From: Chitinophagales bacterium
GTDB taxonomy: Bacteria > Bacteroidota > Bacteroidia > Chitinophagales > Saprospiraceae
Reading direction: 5' to 3'
Length of the DNA stretch: 64,000 nt
Assembly (NCBI GenBank): GCA_017303875.1
Contig: JAFLBP010000003.1
Location: 182,773-246,772, forward strand
Positions 32,722-42,104 of the stretch are shown one piece after another. Numbering within the stretch: the first letter of the stretch is position 1; each line of letters opens with the position of its first letter. Position numbers and translations under genes: made by a program. The notes beneath the pieces were generated by a model. It was not told the DNA's origin. It was given only the letters and a program-made list of their open reading frames with translations, and ran no database searches.

Positions 32722-32803
32722 AAGAATTGAAACCAGTTTAAGGCGGGCCGAAATAACAGCCCGGATTAGGAAGATTGCGCTGATGAATCAACGCCGGATT
32801 AAA

Positions 32804-34462
32804 TTAAAACACCTGATACTCAGGCGCATACAAAACCGCATTAAACAGGCGGCTCAGCGGAATGGCGACTTCCGAATCATCGCCGGTATTCAGGTAGTTT
32901 TCCCACTCGTAGGTCCAGTCGGCAGCCGGCAAACCATCCAGAAAGACGGTTTCGGTAAAATAGGTCAGGCGCGCTGCGTCGGGTTCTTCCGGGAAAAGGT
33001 AATAGACTAATCGCTGCACCAAGCCGTAGGCATCGGAAGGATCGGTCACAAACCCGCTGTCTTTGAACCAAAGGGCAATATCTAATTTCGTTCCGATCGG
33101 ATCACCGGAACCCGGTCCCCAGGCTTTGGTGCCACTCAGCAGCATTTCCGGCAGTTTATAACGCGGTACAATGGTAGCGGAGTTAAAAAATTGCCGGTGA
33201 AAATCCGGATCCTGATAATAACCCGAATAACCGGCCACATCGAAGGGGTAAAAGAGCGTCATACCCGCGCTGCTTAACATGCGTTCCAGCACACCGCTGT
33301 TGTAAAATTCAATATAGTGTTTGTTGTTTTCCGAGACGGGATCCGGCACAGGCAATTCAAAGAAATTCAGGGCCTGCAAAGCAAGCTCCAGGGGCGATTT
33401 TATCAGCGCGCCCAGGATTTCATCTGTCGCATCGGCGTCGTCGGCATCATAAAAATGCTGACTGCTCAACAGCGCCTGCAACACGGGTTTGAGCTCAAAA
33501 TTGTTATCTTTAAAAAGCTGCGCCAGCGGAATAATGATATCCTGCTCTACTTCATCCGTGATGTTGCGGCTCACAAAAAAGCGATACAAACGGCGGCAGG
33601 TATTACGACTGGCTTCGGGTTGTTCGAAGACCAAATTTACAAAATCCTGCAACTCCTGCACCATACCGGCTTCGGTATTGGCAGCCGCGTTGATTGTGGC
33701 GCCTCCGAGTCGCGGACTGAAGGTTTTGGGCATAAAATCGTGGGTCTGCGGATAAGCTTTACCGGCAGGTATTCCGGTTTCCGGATCGGTATTGAGGTGG
33801 CGTAAGGCGTGGTTGAAGCCAGAAAAAACACGCGCTGCCTGTACCACATCGTCTTCAGTAAAAGTGCTGTAGTCGCCGGGGCCGGCAGGATCACCTTTCC
33901 CGACCGTGAATAGCTCAAAAAATTCCCGGGCAAAATTCTCGTTCGGATTCTGGGAAAAATTCTGGTCGTTGTCCAAATAGGTCAGCATACAATTGTCGGT
34001 GACCATTTTCAGAACCGTCTTTTTAAAGTTGCCCAGGCTACCCCAGCGCAAGAGCGACAGATAATCAAAAAACTGTCCGGTATTGCCACTTTCTGCATCT
34101 ACAGCCATAAACTGGTGTAAAAACAGTTGCATGCGATGCGAAGTACCGGGATCATGCAGGGCCTCATTCAACCACCAGCCGAGCACATAGGGACGCAGCT
34201 CCGAATCCTCTGTGGGCAAGGTAGCTCCCGGAGGCTGTGGCGGATTGACCCAAGTGACGGGTGTGGAAGCGGGTGTTTTGGCGAAGAGGGGTTGAGGCTG
34301 CTGAAGGGGTGCGGGTTGCAACAACAGGGCGACGGCGGCATCAGCGCTTAAAGCAGCCAGTTCGTCAATGCGCGTGTGGGTATACCGAAAAGTGGCGCGG
34401 CGCAACAAATGCGCGGCGCGACGGCGGCCCAGGACGCCCTGCATGGGATTCAAAGAAGCCAT
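32804..34462 (-). CDS. DUF1800 protein
   Basis: The 552-residue protein begins AAHLLRRATFRYTHTRID, the typical DUF1800 N-terminus (HLLxRxxFG), and contains NENFAREFFELFTVGKGDPA, the family signature NENxARElmELFTlG, and PFDVAGYSG near the C-terminus. No cleavable signal is seen; the partner DUF1501 carries the sorting domain. It is the first gene of a DUF1800-DUF1501-CHU_C unit on the minus strand. Function unknown; export with its partner is inferred. Confidence 0.88.
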   Translation of the reverse strand: MASLNPMQGVLGRRRAAHLLRRATFRYTHTRIDELAALSADAAVALLLQPAPLQQPQPLFAKTPASTPVTWVNPPQPPGATLPTEDSELRPYVLGWWLNEALHDPGTSHRMQLFLHQFMAVDAESGNTGQFFDYLSLLRWGSLGNFKKTVLKMVTDNCMLTYLDNDQNFSQNPNENFAREFFELFTVGKGDPAGPGDYSTFTEDDVVQAARVFSGFNHALRHLNTDPETGIPAGKAYPQTHDFMPKTFSPRLGGATINAAANTEAGMVQELQDFVNLVFEQPEASRNTCRRLYRFFVSRNITDEVEQDIIIPLAQLFKDNNFELKPVLQALLSSQHFYDADDADATDEILGALIKSPLELALQALNFFELPVPDPVSENNKHYIEFYNSGVLERMLSSAGMTLFYPFDVAGYSGYYQDPDFHRQFFNSATIVPRYKLPEMLLSGTKAWGPGSGDPIGTKLDIALWFKDSGFVTDPSDAYGLVQRLVYYLFPEEPDAARLTYFTETVFLDGLPAADWTYEWENYLNTGDDSEVAIPLSRLFNAVLYAPEYQVF

Positions 34463-34637
34463 GGCGGGATGTAGATAAATTGTTGTGAATAAATCGGTTC
34501 GGGGAGCTGCCCTAAATGGAAGATTAATCGGAGCAAAAGGATTAAAGCAAGCTTATAGGTCGAGTATATGGACGGCAGCCCACGGGATTAAAGGTAAAGC
34601 ACCAAAACGCTGCACAACGTTTTTTGGTATACCTGTA

Positions 34638-34682
34638 AAATAAAAAAGAGGCTCAAATCTGAGCAAATCAGATTTGAGCCTC
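34638..34682 (-). terminator. Strong intrinsic terminator
   Basis: On the minus strand GAGGCTCAAATCTGA pairs perfectly over 15 bp (34682-34668 with 34662-34648) around a 5-base loop, followed by TTTTTTATTTTA. It lies 26 nt after the stop of the T9SS cargo gene starting at 36609. Confidence 0.92.
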
Positions 34683-34707
34683 AATATGCACTTAATGCGC
34701 GCTACAA

Positions 34708-36609
34708 TTATTTCGCGATCATCAGCTTGGCAGAACCGAATTCGTTGCCGGCAATTACACGTACATAGTACATGCCATTGCTCAGGCCGGTAGTAACGAT
34801 TTCAACGAGGTTGTCGCCGGAAGCGCGGAAGCCCTGTTGAGCCAACACGCGAGCGCCCATGGCGTCGTATACTTCTACCTGAATATCAGCAGCATTGCTG
34901 GTAGTAAACTGAACGAACGTGCGGTCTTGGGCCGGGTTCGGGATCATGCTTACTGGCAGGCTGTTTACCAAGCGATCTTTTGTGCTGGTTGTGAAACGAG
35001 CTGTCGGAACGCAGATGTATTCGATGTTGTTATCTTCCGGATCCTGGTTACCGTCGGTGCGCAGGGCCAGACCGAGGGTAAAGTCGCGCTGATACAGCAT
35101 GTGAATGCAGTCGTCAACTTTTTCAGCCATAACCGGGAAAGAGTACTCGGAGAAGGCTGCGATGGTCGGGTCATTCAGGTAAGCCGGATCAGTCACCCAA
35201 ACTGGTTCAGACCAAGTAGTGTAATCGAAAGGTTCGCTGCGTGTTACAAACGGATTGCGGTAGTGAATACCGTCGTCATTTTTCAGAATATCATGGCTGG
35301 CGATCCAGGAAACATACAGACGACCCTCTGCATCCATAGCCAAAGAGGGAACAGAGTTGAAGGCTTCGAGACCGTAGTCGGTGAAGAAGTTGGCAGCAGC
35401 ATCTACAACGAGGCTGTCGCCATTGAGGTCAGGAGAAACACCTACGATGAACACATCGTCCAAACCGGTTGGCATTTCGTCGTTCCAGTAAATAATACCC
35501 AGCGGGTTGTAGGTCGGGTACCAGTTCAGGCTATTGTCTTTAGTGGTGTCTGGATCCAGTACATAGAGTGCCGGATACGCTACGTGTGCGCGGCCCTGAT
35601 CATCAACCAATACGTTGCCGGTTTCGTCGCTGGTGAAGAGCGCCAGAGAGTCCGGAGCGAGACCGGGATAGTATGCGGCTGCGATATCGTCGAAAGTATA
35701 ACCATCGTCGAAATTCCAGTTATCCAACGGGAAGTCGTATACGAGTTTTTTCTCCCATGTTTCACCGTTGTCGGTGGATTTCAGCAGTACAATGTCATTG
35801 GTAATGTCAGAAACCAAGATTGCAACGGTGTTGCCGTTCGCGTCAATGGAGTAGGCATCGCCACCGATAGCTTCATACTGCTCTGGGCCGATACCCGGGA
35901 GGCTAACGCTTACTTTGTCCCAGGAAGTACCACCGTTTGTAGAACGGCAGTAGTACATTCTTGAGTCTGTAGCAGAAGTACCTGTTACATAAATCATGTG
36001 AATGGTATTACCGTCAGCACCGCCGGCAGTAACACGCGGCCACAGACCCGGGATAACCCCAGGGATAGCGCTAACTGTCCAGCTGGTAGCATTTGGTGCT
36101 TTGGTAATCAGACGCGGCTGGGTGGGGCTGCCACCGTGTGCGATAACTACCTCTGTACCATTAGCCAGTACGTCGTATGCAGGGAAACCGGTACGGTTGG
36201 TACCTTCGATACGGCCGGTTGGAGGAGCACCCATTACACCGGAGTTGTCGGTGATGTTGTAACCGGTACCGCGATCAGGGAAGCCCGCAGCTTCGCCGAC
36301 AGCAGACATGGTGAAAGCGCCGGAAACGCGGCCGTCACCCCAGTTGTATACACGCTTGGCGATAGCGCTGTTCGACTGGAGGTCATAAGTAGTGATGCCT
36401 ACCAGCGATTCAAAAGCCGCATCAGCTTTTGGAACAGCGGGTTCGTTAACATTTACAGGCGTCGTTTCAAAGCCTGAGATACGCTGTTTAACAGCCGAGG
36501 CTTTGGCTTTCTGACCGTAAATCAGTTTTTGTGCCGGTAGCGTAAGCTGGGCCGAGGCGGTCGTTGCCAGCGTTGCCGGTAACAGCAAAAGCAGAAACAG
36601 TTTTTTCAT
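34708..36609 (-). CDS. Secreted BNR-like protein with T9SS type A sorting domain
   Basis: 633 residues: signal peptide (LFLLLLLPATLATTASAQ), a beta-propeller-like region with Asp-box/BNR motifs (RSTNGGTSWDKV and KSTDNGETWEKKL, plus SWIASHD), and a type A sorting domain (SMIPNPAQDRTFVQF, YDAMGARVLAQQGF, LSNGMYYVRVIAG). BNR propellers occur in sialidases and in non-enzymatic surface proteins; no sialidase FRIP motif is seen. Codon choice is unusually restricted (GGT, CGT, GTA, AAC), like secDF, so an abundant protein is likely. It has a perfect terminator. The 190-nt upstream region holds AT-rich sequence without a clear consensus promoter. Confidence 0.85.
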   Translation of the reverse strand: MKKLFLLLLLPATLATTASAQLTLPAQKLIYGQKAKASAVKQRISGFETTPVNVNEPAVPKADAAFESLVGITTYDLQSNSAIAKRVYNWGDGRVSGAFTMSAVGEAAGFPDRGTGYNITDNSGVMGAPPTGRIEGTNRTGFPAYDVLANGTEVVIAHGGSPTQPRLITKAPNATSWTVSAIPGVIPGLWPRVTAGGADGNTIHMIYVTGTSATDSRMYYCRSTNGGTSWDKVSVSLPGIGPEQYEAIGGDAYSIDANGNTVAILVSDITNDIVLLKSTDNGETWEKKLVYDFPLDNWNFDDGYTFDDIAAAYYPGLAPDSLALFTSDETGNVLVDDQGRAHVAYPALYVLDPDTTKDNSLNWYPTYNPLGIIYWNDEMPTGLDDVFIVGVSPDLNGDSLVVDAAANFFTDYGLEAFNSVPSLAMDAEGRLYVSWIASHDILKNDDGIHYRNPFVTRSEPFDYTTWSEPVWVTDPAYLNDPTIAAFSEYSFPVMAEKVDDCIHMLYQRDFTLGLALRTDGNQDPEDNNIEYICVPTARFTTSTKDRLVNSLPVSMIPNPAQDRTFVQFTTSNAADIQVEVYDAMGARVLAQQGFRASGDNLVEIVTTGLSNGMYYVRVIAGNEFGSAKLMIAK

Positions 36610-36798
36610 GTGAAAGTGTAATTTTTGTTCGATTGAACTTGATGGTTTTGTATTAAAAATTTGAAAGCAGCAGCTTCATGTCCCCCTTCCTTTTATTGGA
36701 AAAGGGCTGCAAATTCGCCCTAAAATTACAAACTCCGGGATTTATACCCTCATTTATTTTTGAAAATATTAGCATTACATTATTTAACTCATTAAAAA

Positions 36799-38487
36799 TC
36801 AATCATTTGTATACACCGCCGTCAACAAACTTTTAACATAATCCGATTGAGGCCGCTCCAAGATTTCATCCGGCAATCCCATTGCTTCCACTTTACCGGC
36901 ATGCAGCACCAATACCCGGTCGCTCATTTGCCGCAACACGCCAAGATCATGCGAGATGAACAAACAACTGAGGTTCAGGCGCCGACCGAGGTCTTTAATC
37001 AGGTTTAATATTGTCGCCTGCACCGACACATCCAAGGACGCCGTAATTTCATCACAAATCAGGAGTTCGGGCCCCAGCGCCAATGCCCTTGCAATCACTA
37101 ATCGCTGCCGTTGCCCTCCTGAAAACTCCTTCGGAAAGCGATCATATGCATCAGGCGGCAACTCTACCATTTCCAGCAACTCCTTCACCCGACGTTGCCG
37201 CGCCGCCGCATCTGCACCAATTCCATGCACTTTTAAGGGTTCTTCCAGCATCGCCCCCACCCGCAAGCGCGGATTAAGCGCCGCAAAAGGATCCTGAAAA
37301 ATCATCTGTATCCTGCGCCGAAAAGGCATAAGTGCTTCCGGACTAAGCACATGCAGGGATTGCCCTTCAAAGTTTACCGTACCTTCCTGAATTTTGGTCA
37401 GACAGGCCGCCGCTCGCCCAAGGGTGGATTTTCCACTACCCGACTCGCCTGCAATACCCAGGGTTTCGCCGGGATACAAACTGAAATTCACCCCATCAAG
37501 CGCTTTTACGCCCGGATAACGCACACTTACCCCCTGAAACTCGAGCAAGGGCGCCTCAGCGCTCAGCGCCTGATGGCGTGCTGCCAACACGCGGGCATCG
37601 GTAATCACCGGCATGAAGCTGTCAATATCATCCACCACGGGCAATTTTTCATATCGCCGGTGCAAAGACGGGCTACAGGCCAGCAAAGCACGGGTATATG
37701 GATGTTGCGGCGTACGGATCACAGCTTCCGCAGATCCATACTCCAGCAAATGCCCGTCGCGCAGCACCGCTACTTCGTCGCAGCAGGCACGCACAACAGC
37801 CAGATCATGACTGACCAATAACATACTGAGCTGAAATTGCGCTTGCAAACTGCGCAGAAGTTCCAGAATGGAGCGCTGCACCCCGACATCCAAAGCCGTG
37901 GTCGGCTCATCGGCAATAAGCAGCCTGGGCCGCCCCGCCAGAGCCATGGCAATCATAACCCTTTGCTTCTGCCCGCCGCTCAACTCATGCGGAAACGCTT
38001 TCAAAAAGCGTTCAGGATCAGGCAATTGCACCTGCCGGAACCAATACAATACTTTTTCGGAAAGGGCACTTGCAGTAAGCCGTTCAGCAGCAGATCGCTC
38101 CTGAGCAGTATGGCGGCGCAGTACTTCAGCCACTTGTTCACCACAAGTCATAATCGGGTTAAGCGCGCTCATCGGCTCCTGAAAAATCATAGCCGCCCTG
38201 AATGCCCTGAAATTATTGAGCGCATCCCCCTTGAGGGTAAAAATATCAAAACTATTGTCGGAGCCTTCCTGCCAGCGTGCCGTTCCCTGCAAGGAGGCCG
38301 TCGGCGGCAACAATTGCATCAGGGCATGCGCAAGGGTGGTTTTACCCGAACCCGATTCGCCAACCAAACCCAGCGTACGGCCCTGAAAAAGCTGTAAATT
38401 AACCTGCTTTAAAGCATTTACAACTTTGTCGGCCGCGCCAAACTGTACGCTCAGGTTGCGGATATCTAGAAGCGACTCCGGCATCAT
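36799..38487 (-). CDS. Double-ATPase ABC transporter protein, oligopeptide/nickel type (YejF-like)
   Basis: 562 residues with two complete ABC domains in tandem: the first with Walker A GESGSGKTT, LSGGQKQRV and LLIADEPTTALDV; the second with GESGSGKST, FSGGQRQRLV and LLICDEITASLDV. The domain-specific QEPMSALNP and QDPFAALNPRLRV Q-loops are typical of DppD/DppF or YejF proteins, which power uptake of peptides. No permease or binding protein gene is near, so its membrane partners are elsewhere. It starts 7 nt after the RNase D stop and is probably co-transcribed with it. Confidence 0.9.
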   Translation of the reverse strand: MMPESLLDIRNLSVQFGAADKVVNALKQVNLQLFQGRTLGLVGESGSGKTTLAHALMQLLPPTASLQGTARWQEGSDNSFDIFTLKGDALNNFRAFRAAMIFQEPMSALNPIMTCGEQVAEVLRRHTAQERSAAERLTASALSEKVLYWFRQVQLPDPERFLKAFPHELSGGQKQRVMIAMALAGRPRLLIADEPTTALDVGVQRSILELLRSLQAQFQLSMLLVSHDLAVVRACCDEVAVLRDGHLLEYGSAEAVIRTPQHPYTRALLACSPSLHRRYEKLPVVDDIDSFMPVITDARVLAARHQALSAEAPLLEFQGVSVRYPGVKALDGVNFSLYPGETLGIAGESGSGKSTLGRAAACLTKIQEGTVNFEGQSLHVLSPEALMPFRRRIQMIFQDPFAALNPRLRVGAMLEEPLKVHGIGADAAARQRRVKELLEMVELPPDAYDRFPKEFSGGQRQRLVIARALALGPELLICDEITASLDVSVQATILNLIKDLGRRLNLSCLFISHDLGVLRQMSDRVLVLHAGKVEAMGLPDEILERPQSDYVKSLLTAVYTND

Positions 38488-38494
38488 ACACGAT

Positions 38495-39664
38495 TTATTT
38501 AGGACTGAGCTTCACGCCGTCGGCTTCCCAGTGCAAGTGGGCAATCCGACGGGAATTGATCCACTCAACCAACTGTTTGCCAAGCAATTCTGCGCGCCAG
38601 CCGCTCAAAAAACTATTCGAACCGCCGTCAATTTTTTCACGGAAACGATTGAACTCGCCGCGCGGCAGCAGCAGCGCCGCACTGATCTCGTGCTCGATGC
38701 AACGCAGTTTAACCAAATGATAGAGCATCTCCATCGTCCACTCCATTTCCGCACTTTCAATAAAGGGCTTGGGCAAGCCTTCCAGAAAGGCTTTTTCTTC
38801 CGGGCGGACGGGGTTACGCCAGATCAACTCCCAATCCTGAAGGTTTTTTCGCCACACATTTTCCGGCAGGGTTCTGTTGGCGCGGAAGGCACTTTGTCCG
38901 TTTTTCATGGCGCGCACAACTGTGCTGACGTGGCGGCTTTGCAAGATGGTTTCCTTGGGTACGTTCAATTCTGCCGCTTTGTCGCGGCGCCACTGGTATA
39001 AGCGGATAAGGAATACCTTTTCCTGGTAATCCAGCTGATGAATCATATCATTGGAGAGTACCTCTTTGAAAGGATCGTACTCATAAAAATCGGGCGTTTC
39101 CCACTTGCGGTTCTCTTCACGTGCCCATTCCGTACGCTTGAGCCGGGTGAGTTTACGCGATAGCTTTTCGTGCAAATCAGGCAGGTAGCGCACATCTTCA
39201 ACCGCATAATCCACGGCTTTCCGATCAAGGGGGCGCGCTTCCCAATCGGCTACGGTATGGCTTTTGGCGAGGGTTACACCGATCTCTTTTTCGACGATTT
39301 TTCCGAATCCGGCCGGATAATTGTATCCCACAAAACCTGCGGCAATTTGCGTGTCGAAGGTATTGTTGGGCGTCACGCTGTACAAAGTGTACAGCAGACG
39401 GTAGTCATTATCGCCGGCATGCGTTATTTTCAAAATTTCCGGATCTTCAAGTAGTCGAAGAAAACGACTCAAATCGCTGATACGCAAGGTATCAACGAGA
39501 TAAATATTTTTATCGGCAACGATTTGTAGCAGACAAAGAATCGGGACGTAAGTCTTCTCACCTACAAACTCGGTGTCAAAACCAATCCAGGGAGCGTTTT
39601 CAAGGGCTTCCATGGCCCGATCAAAATCAAATTGTCTTTCAAGAAATTGTACACGGTAATCCAT
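38495..39664 (-). CDS. rnd: Ribonuclease D
   Basis: 389 residues: a DEDD 3'-5' exonuclease domain with ExoI DTEF (Asp30, Glu32), ExoII HAGDNDYRLL (Asp85/87) and ExoIII YAVEDVRYLPDLH, followed by an HRDC-type region in the C-terminal half (IRLYQWRRDKAAELN). RNase D trims tRNA 3' ends and other small RNAs. A perfect TTTG-N19-TACTTTTG promoter ends 4 nt before the ATG, so the mRNA is probably leaderless. The ABC gene follows after 7 nt. Confidence 0.92.
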   Translation of the reverse strand: MDYRVQFLERQFDFDRAMEALENAPWIGFDTEFVGEKTYVPILCLLQIVADKNIYLVDTLRISDLSRFLRLLEDPEILKITHAGDNDYRLLYTLYSVTPNNTFDTQIAAGFVGYNYPAGFGKIVEKEIGVTLAKSHTVADWEARPLDRKAVDYAVEDVRYLPDLHEKLSRKLTRLKRTEWAREENRKWETPDFYEYDPFKEVLSNDMIHQLDYQEKVFLIRLYQWRRDKAAELNVPKETILQSRHVSTVVRAMKNGQSAFRANRTLPENVWRKNLQDWELIWRNPVRPEEKAFLEGLPKPFIESAEMEWTMEMLYHLVKLRCIEHEISAALLLPRGEFNRFREKIDGGSNSFLSGWRAELLGKQLVEWINSRRIAHLHWEADGVKLSPK

Positions 39665-39668
39665 GCGC

Positions 39669-39699
39669 CAAAAGTATGACTTTTATCTTATCCGGCAAA
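39669..39699 (-). promoter_or_regulatory. Perfect promoter abutting the rnd start codon
   Basis: On the minus strand TTTG (39699-39696), a 19-nt spacer and TACTTTTG (39676-39669) are followed by GCGC and the rnd ATG at 39664. The start of transcription should fall within 2 nt of the ATG. Confidence 0.7.
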
Positions 39700-39736
39700 T
39701 TATAGCCCGATTTCAGTGGATTTGAAGATTGATCGA

Positions 39737-39744
39737 TACTTTTG
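39737..39744 (+). promoter_or_regulatory. -7 element just before the DAO-family gene
   Basis: TACTTTTG is followed by a 6-nt gap and the ATG at 39751. The upstream TTTG is not well matched, so only the -7 half is supported. A leaderless or near-leaderless mRNA is implied. Confidence 0.45.
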
Positions 39745-39750
39745 CGGGAT

Positions 39751-40764
39751 ATGAAAAACCGGATACTCCTCATTGGTCAGGGTATTGCCGGCAGCCTGCT
39801 GGCACACGTGTTGCTGGAGGCCGGCGCCGACATCACAGTAATCGATCACATCAATGCCGAAACGCCTTCGCGGGTTGCTGCGGGCATCATTAACCCGGTT
39901 ACCGGCAAGCGCTTCGTCAAATCCTGGCGCTTCGATACCTTGTATGAGCATGCACAGGCACTTTATCGGGAAATGGAAGTCCGGTACGGTATCAGCATTT
40001 GGGAGCCTTTGCCCATTATACGCCTGCTGGAGGGCGCTGAAGAAATCAACAACTGGGATACCCGCTGCGGGCTGCCTGAATATGCCGAATGGTTGAGCGG
40101 CATACAGCACACGCACGACTGGTCGGGCCGTATCAGGGCAGATTTTAAAGCCGGAATGATCCTGCACTCCGGGCGTGTACATTTCAACCCGATCATTGCT
40201 GCCATCCGCGAGCGACTGACACAGGAAGGGCGCTTCCAGGCTGCAAATGTGGCTGTTTCCGACATTCCTGCCCTTTGCGCGCAGTACAAACAGGTAATTT
40301 GTTGTGATGGATACGGCGGCCTCAGCCCACAGTTGTTTCCGCATTTACCCTGGCAACCTGCCAAGGGGGAGGCGCTGATTGTCCGGCTGCCCGGCGCCAC
40401 CGGAATCCGGCAAATGTTGAAGCGCAGTGCAACCCTTGTGCCTTTAGAAGGTGATTTATTCTGGGTAGGCGGCACGTATTCCTGGGATTTATCGTTCCCC
40501 CTGCGCACCGAACAGGCCTACCGCGAGCTTTGTGCGCATATAGACGGGATGCTGGAAACACCTTATGAGGTAGTGGCCCACTTGGCTGGTATTCGGCCTT
40601 CGGTTCGGACGCGGCGGCCTTTGCTCGGCGCGCATCCGAGCCAACAAAACTTGTTCATTTTCAACGGGATGGGCACCAAAGGCGCTTCGCTGACGCCCTG
40701 GTGTGCGCTGCACATGCGGGATTTTTTGCTGGAGGGGAAAGCGTTGGATGGGGAGCTTAGGTAA
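39751..40764 (+). CDS. FAD-dependent oxidoreductase, DAO family
   Basis: I use ATG 39751 (MKNRILLIGQGIAGSLLAHV), not the TTG three codons earlier, which lies in the -7 element. The 337-residue product has the FAD loop GQGIAGSLLA, the RVAAGIINPVTGKRFVKSW segment, and a C-terminal motif HLAGIRPSVRTRRPLLGAH plus GMGTKGASLTPW. These resemble the DAO fold near ThiO/MnmC C-terminal oxidases. The substrate is not identifiable. It is divergent from rnd with 86 nt between them. Confidence 0.8.
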   Translation: MKNRILLIGQGIAGSLLAHVLLEAGADITVIDHINAETPSRVAAGIINPVTGKRFVKSWRFDTLYEHAQALYREMEVRYGISIWEPLPIIRLLEGAEEINNWDTRCGLPEYAEWLSGIQHTHDWSGRIRADFKAGMILHSGRVHFNPIIAAIRERLTQEGRFQAANVAVSDIPALCAQYKQVICCDGYGGLSPQLFPHLPWQPAKGEALIVRLPGATGIRQMLKRSATLVPLEGDLFWVGGTYSWDLSFPLRTEQAYRELCAHIDGMLETPYEVVAHLAGIRPSVRTRRPLLGAHPSQQNLFIFNGMGTKGASLTPWCALHMRDFLLEGKALDGELR

Positions 40765-40823
40765 TCTAAGAAAACTCTCGCCCATATTGGAAGAAAACGT
40801 AAATAAAATCATTGAGGTGCACT

Positions 40824-42104
40824 TTATTCAACTAACCAGTTCTTTATATTTTCCCGAATCGCAACCTGCCATTGGGTTATCCACTTTCCGCTTCCTGCCT
40901 CTTTCTCCGGCACGGCTAATACAAAAACACTACAGGTTTTATCCGTTGGCGCATTTTCTGACGGCGACCAAAAAACACCCCCATTGGCGCTACTTTTATC
41001 GCCCGGATATACCAACGCAACTTTCCTAGCGCTAAAATAATCGTGGTAAACATACAACTGCCGCAGGTCTTCCGGTGAAGGATTTTGGCCATTCAAATAC
41101 TTCCATTTGGCATCCAATACTATATTATCGCCTTCCTTGCCAACACGTTCAATCAGGATATCTGGCCGCAATCCGGAACCCCTTCCCGCTTCCGGCTGCC
41201 AGAATCTTTTGGATACCTGCGCCCGAACCTTGTAATGCTCAATAGGAAACTTGCGCAATGTAGCGTACAAAAATCGTTCCCACAACAAATTCATATCAAA
41301 CATAAGCGCCAGCATATCGTTTCGGCCCTGTTGCAAATCCGGATGATAGTTCAGCAGAATTATTCTTGCAATGTCCATCGCCTTACGATATCGCTGTGTT
41401 TTCCGATTAAATGTCATTTTCTGAAACAAAGGTTCCGATACTGCAATATCCGGCATTTCCGGGAAATTCAACAACAAAGCGCCAAGGCGACTGTGCAGAT
41501 CAGCGTTTGTATTCAGCCGCCGCAAAAGGCGAATCGCTTTGTAAAGGATCATATGCATGCGATGCTCCACATCGTATGTCGTATGCCGCACATAAAAACG
41601 CTCCTGATGCGTCAGATTCTCCCGAATATGTTTCGAAAAATGCAGACTGCCTTTTAGCGCCATGCGGTTTCCTTCTGTTTTGCGGTATTGCTTCAACAGG
41701 CCGCTATGCAACAGATACTCCGTTTCCCGGATAAAAAGCTCAAAATACAGGTCTAAAATCGTGTTGGGCCGTATTCGCAGCCCAGCATCACTCGTAGCAT
41801 GAATATCAAAACCACCCGCCGCCCGCATCATGTCAATCAGGATATTGCGCCAGCGCTTCTCCTGCGTTGCATTCTGTGACCTATCGGCTTTAGGTAATAC
41901 TTCAATGAGCGTGCCGCCAACCTGTATTACCCCAACATATTCCGTAAACTGTACCCCCTTATGAATTAATTTGAAACAGGGCGTCCCCGTGCCGTGGTAG
42001 CGCTCCAGGGCTTTATACAGAGTTTCAGAAATACGCTTATTGCCCGTGTCGAAACGCAGGCGTTCGTGCTCAAAAACGGTTATATGACGCTCCTGACGGC
42101 TCAA
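40824..42104 (-). CDS. mcrC: McrC-family nuclease subunit of a type IV restriction system
   Basis: 426 residues with an N-terminal McrC-like beta region (GVIQVGGTLIEVLPKA), a helical middle, and a PD-(D/E)xK nuclease core: LRPDILIER with Asp315, then NIVLDAKWKY with Asp331 and Lys333. McrC is recruited by McrB to cut DNA with modified cytosines. Its ATG overlaps the mcrB stop by 4 nt (ATGA), so the subunits are translationally coupled. The nuclease residues are intact. Confidence 0.9.
   Translation of the reverse strand: MSRQERHITVFEHERLRFDTGNKRISETLYKALERYHGTGTPCFKLIHKGVQFTEYVGVIQVGGTLIEVLPKADRSQNATQEKRWRNILIDMMRAAGGFDIHATSDAGLRIRPNTILDLYFELFIRETEYLLHSGLLKQYRKTEGNRMALKGSLHFSKHIRENLTHQERFYVRHTTYDVEHRMHMILYKAIRLLRRLNTNADLHSRLGALLLNFPEMPDIAVSEPLFQKMTFNRKTQRYRKAMDIARIILLNYHPDLQQGRNDMLALMFDMNLLWERFLYATLRKFPIEHYKVRAQVSKRFWQPEAGRGSGLRPDILIERVGKEGDNIVLDAKWKYLNGQNPSPEDLRQLYVYHDYFSARKVALVYPGDKSSANGGVFWSPSENAPTDKTCSVFVLAVPEKEAGSGKWITQWQVAIRENIKNWLVE

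Noticed and set aside
34837..35964. 375-codon plus-strand ORF
   Set aside because: Antisense to the T9SS BNR-like gene; no start context or family pattern.
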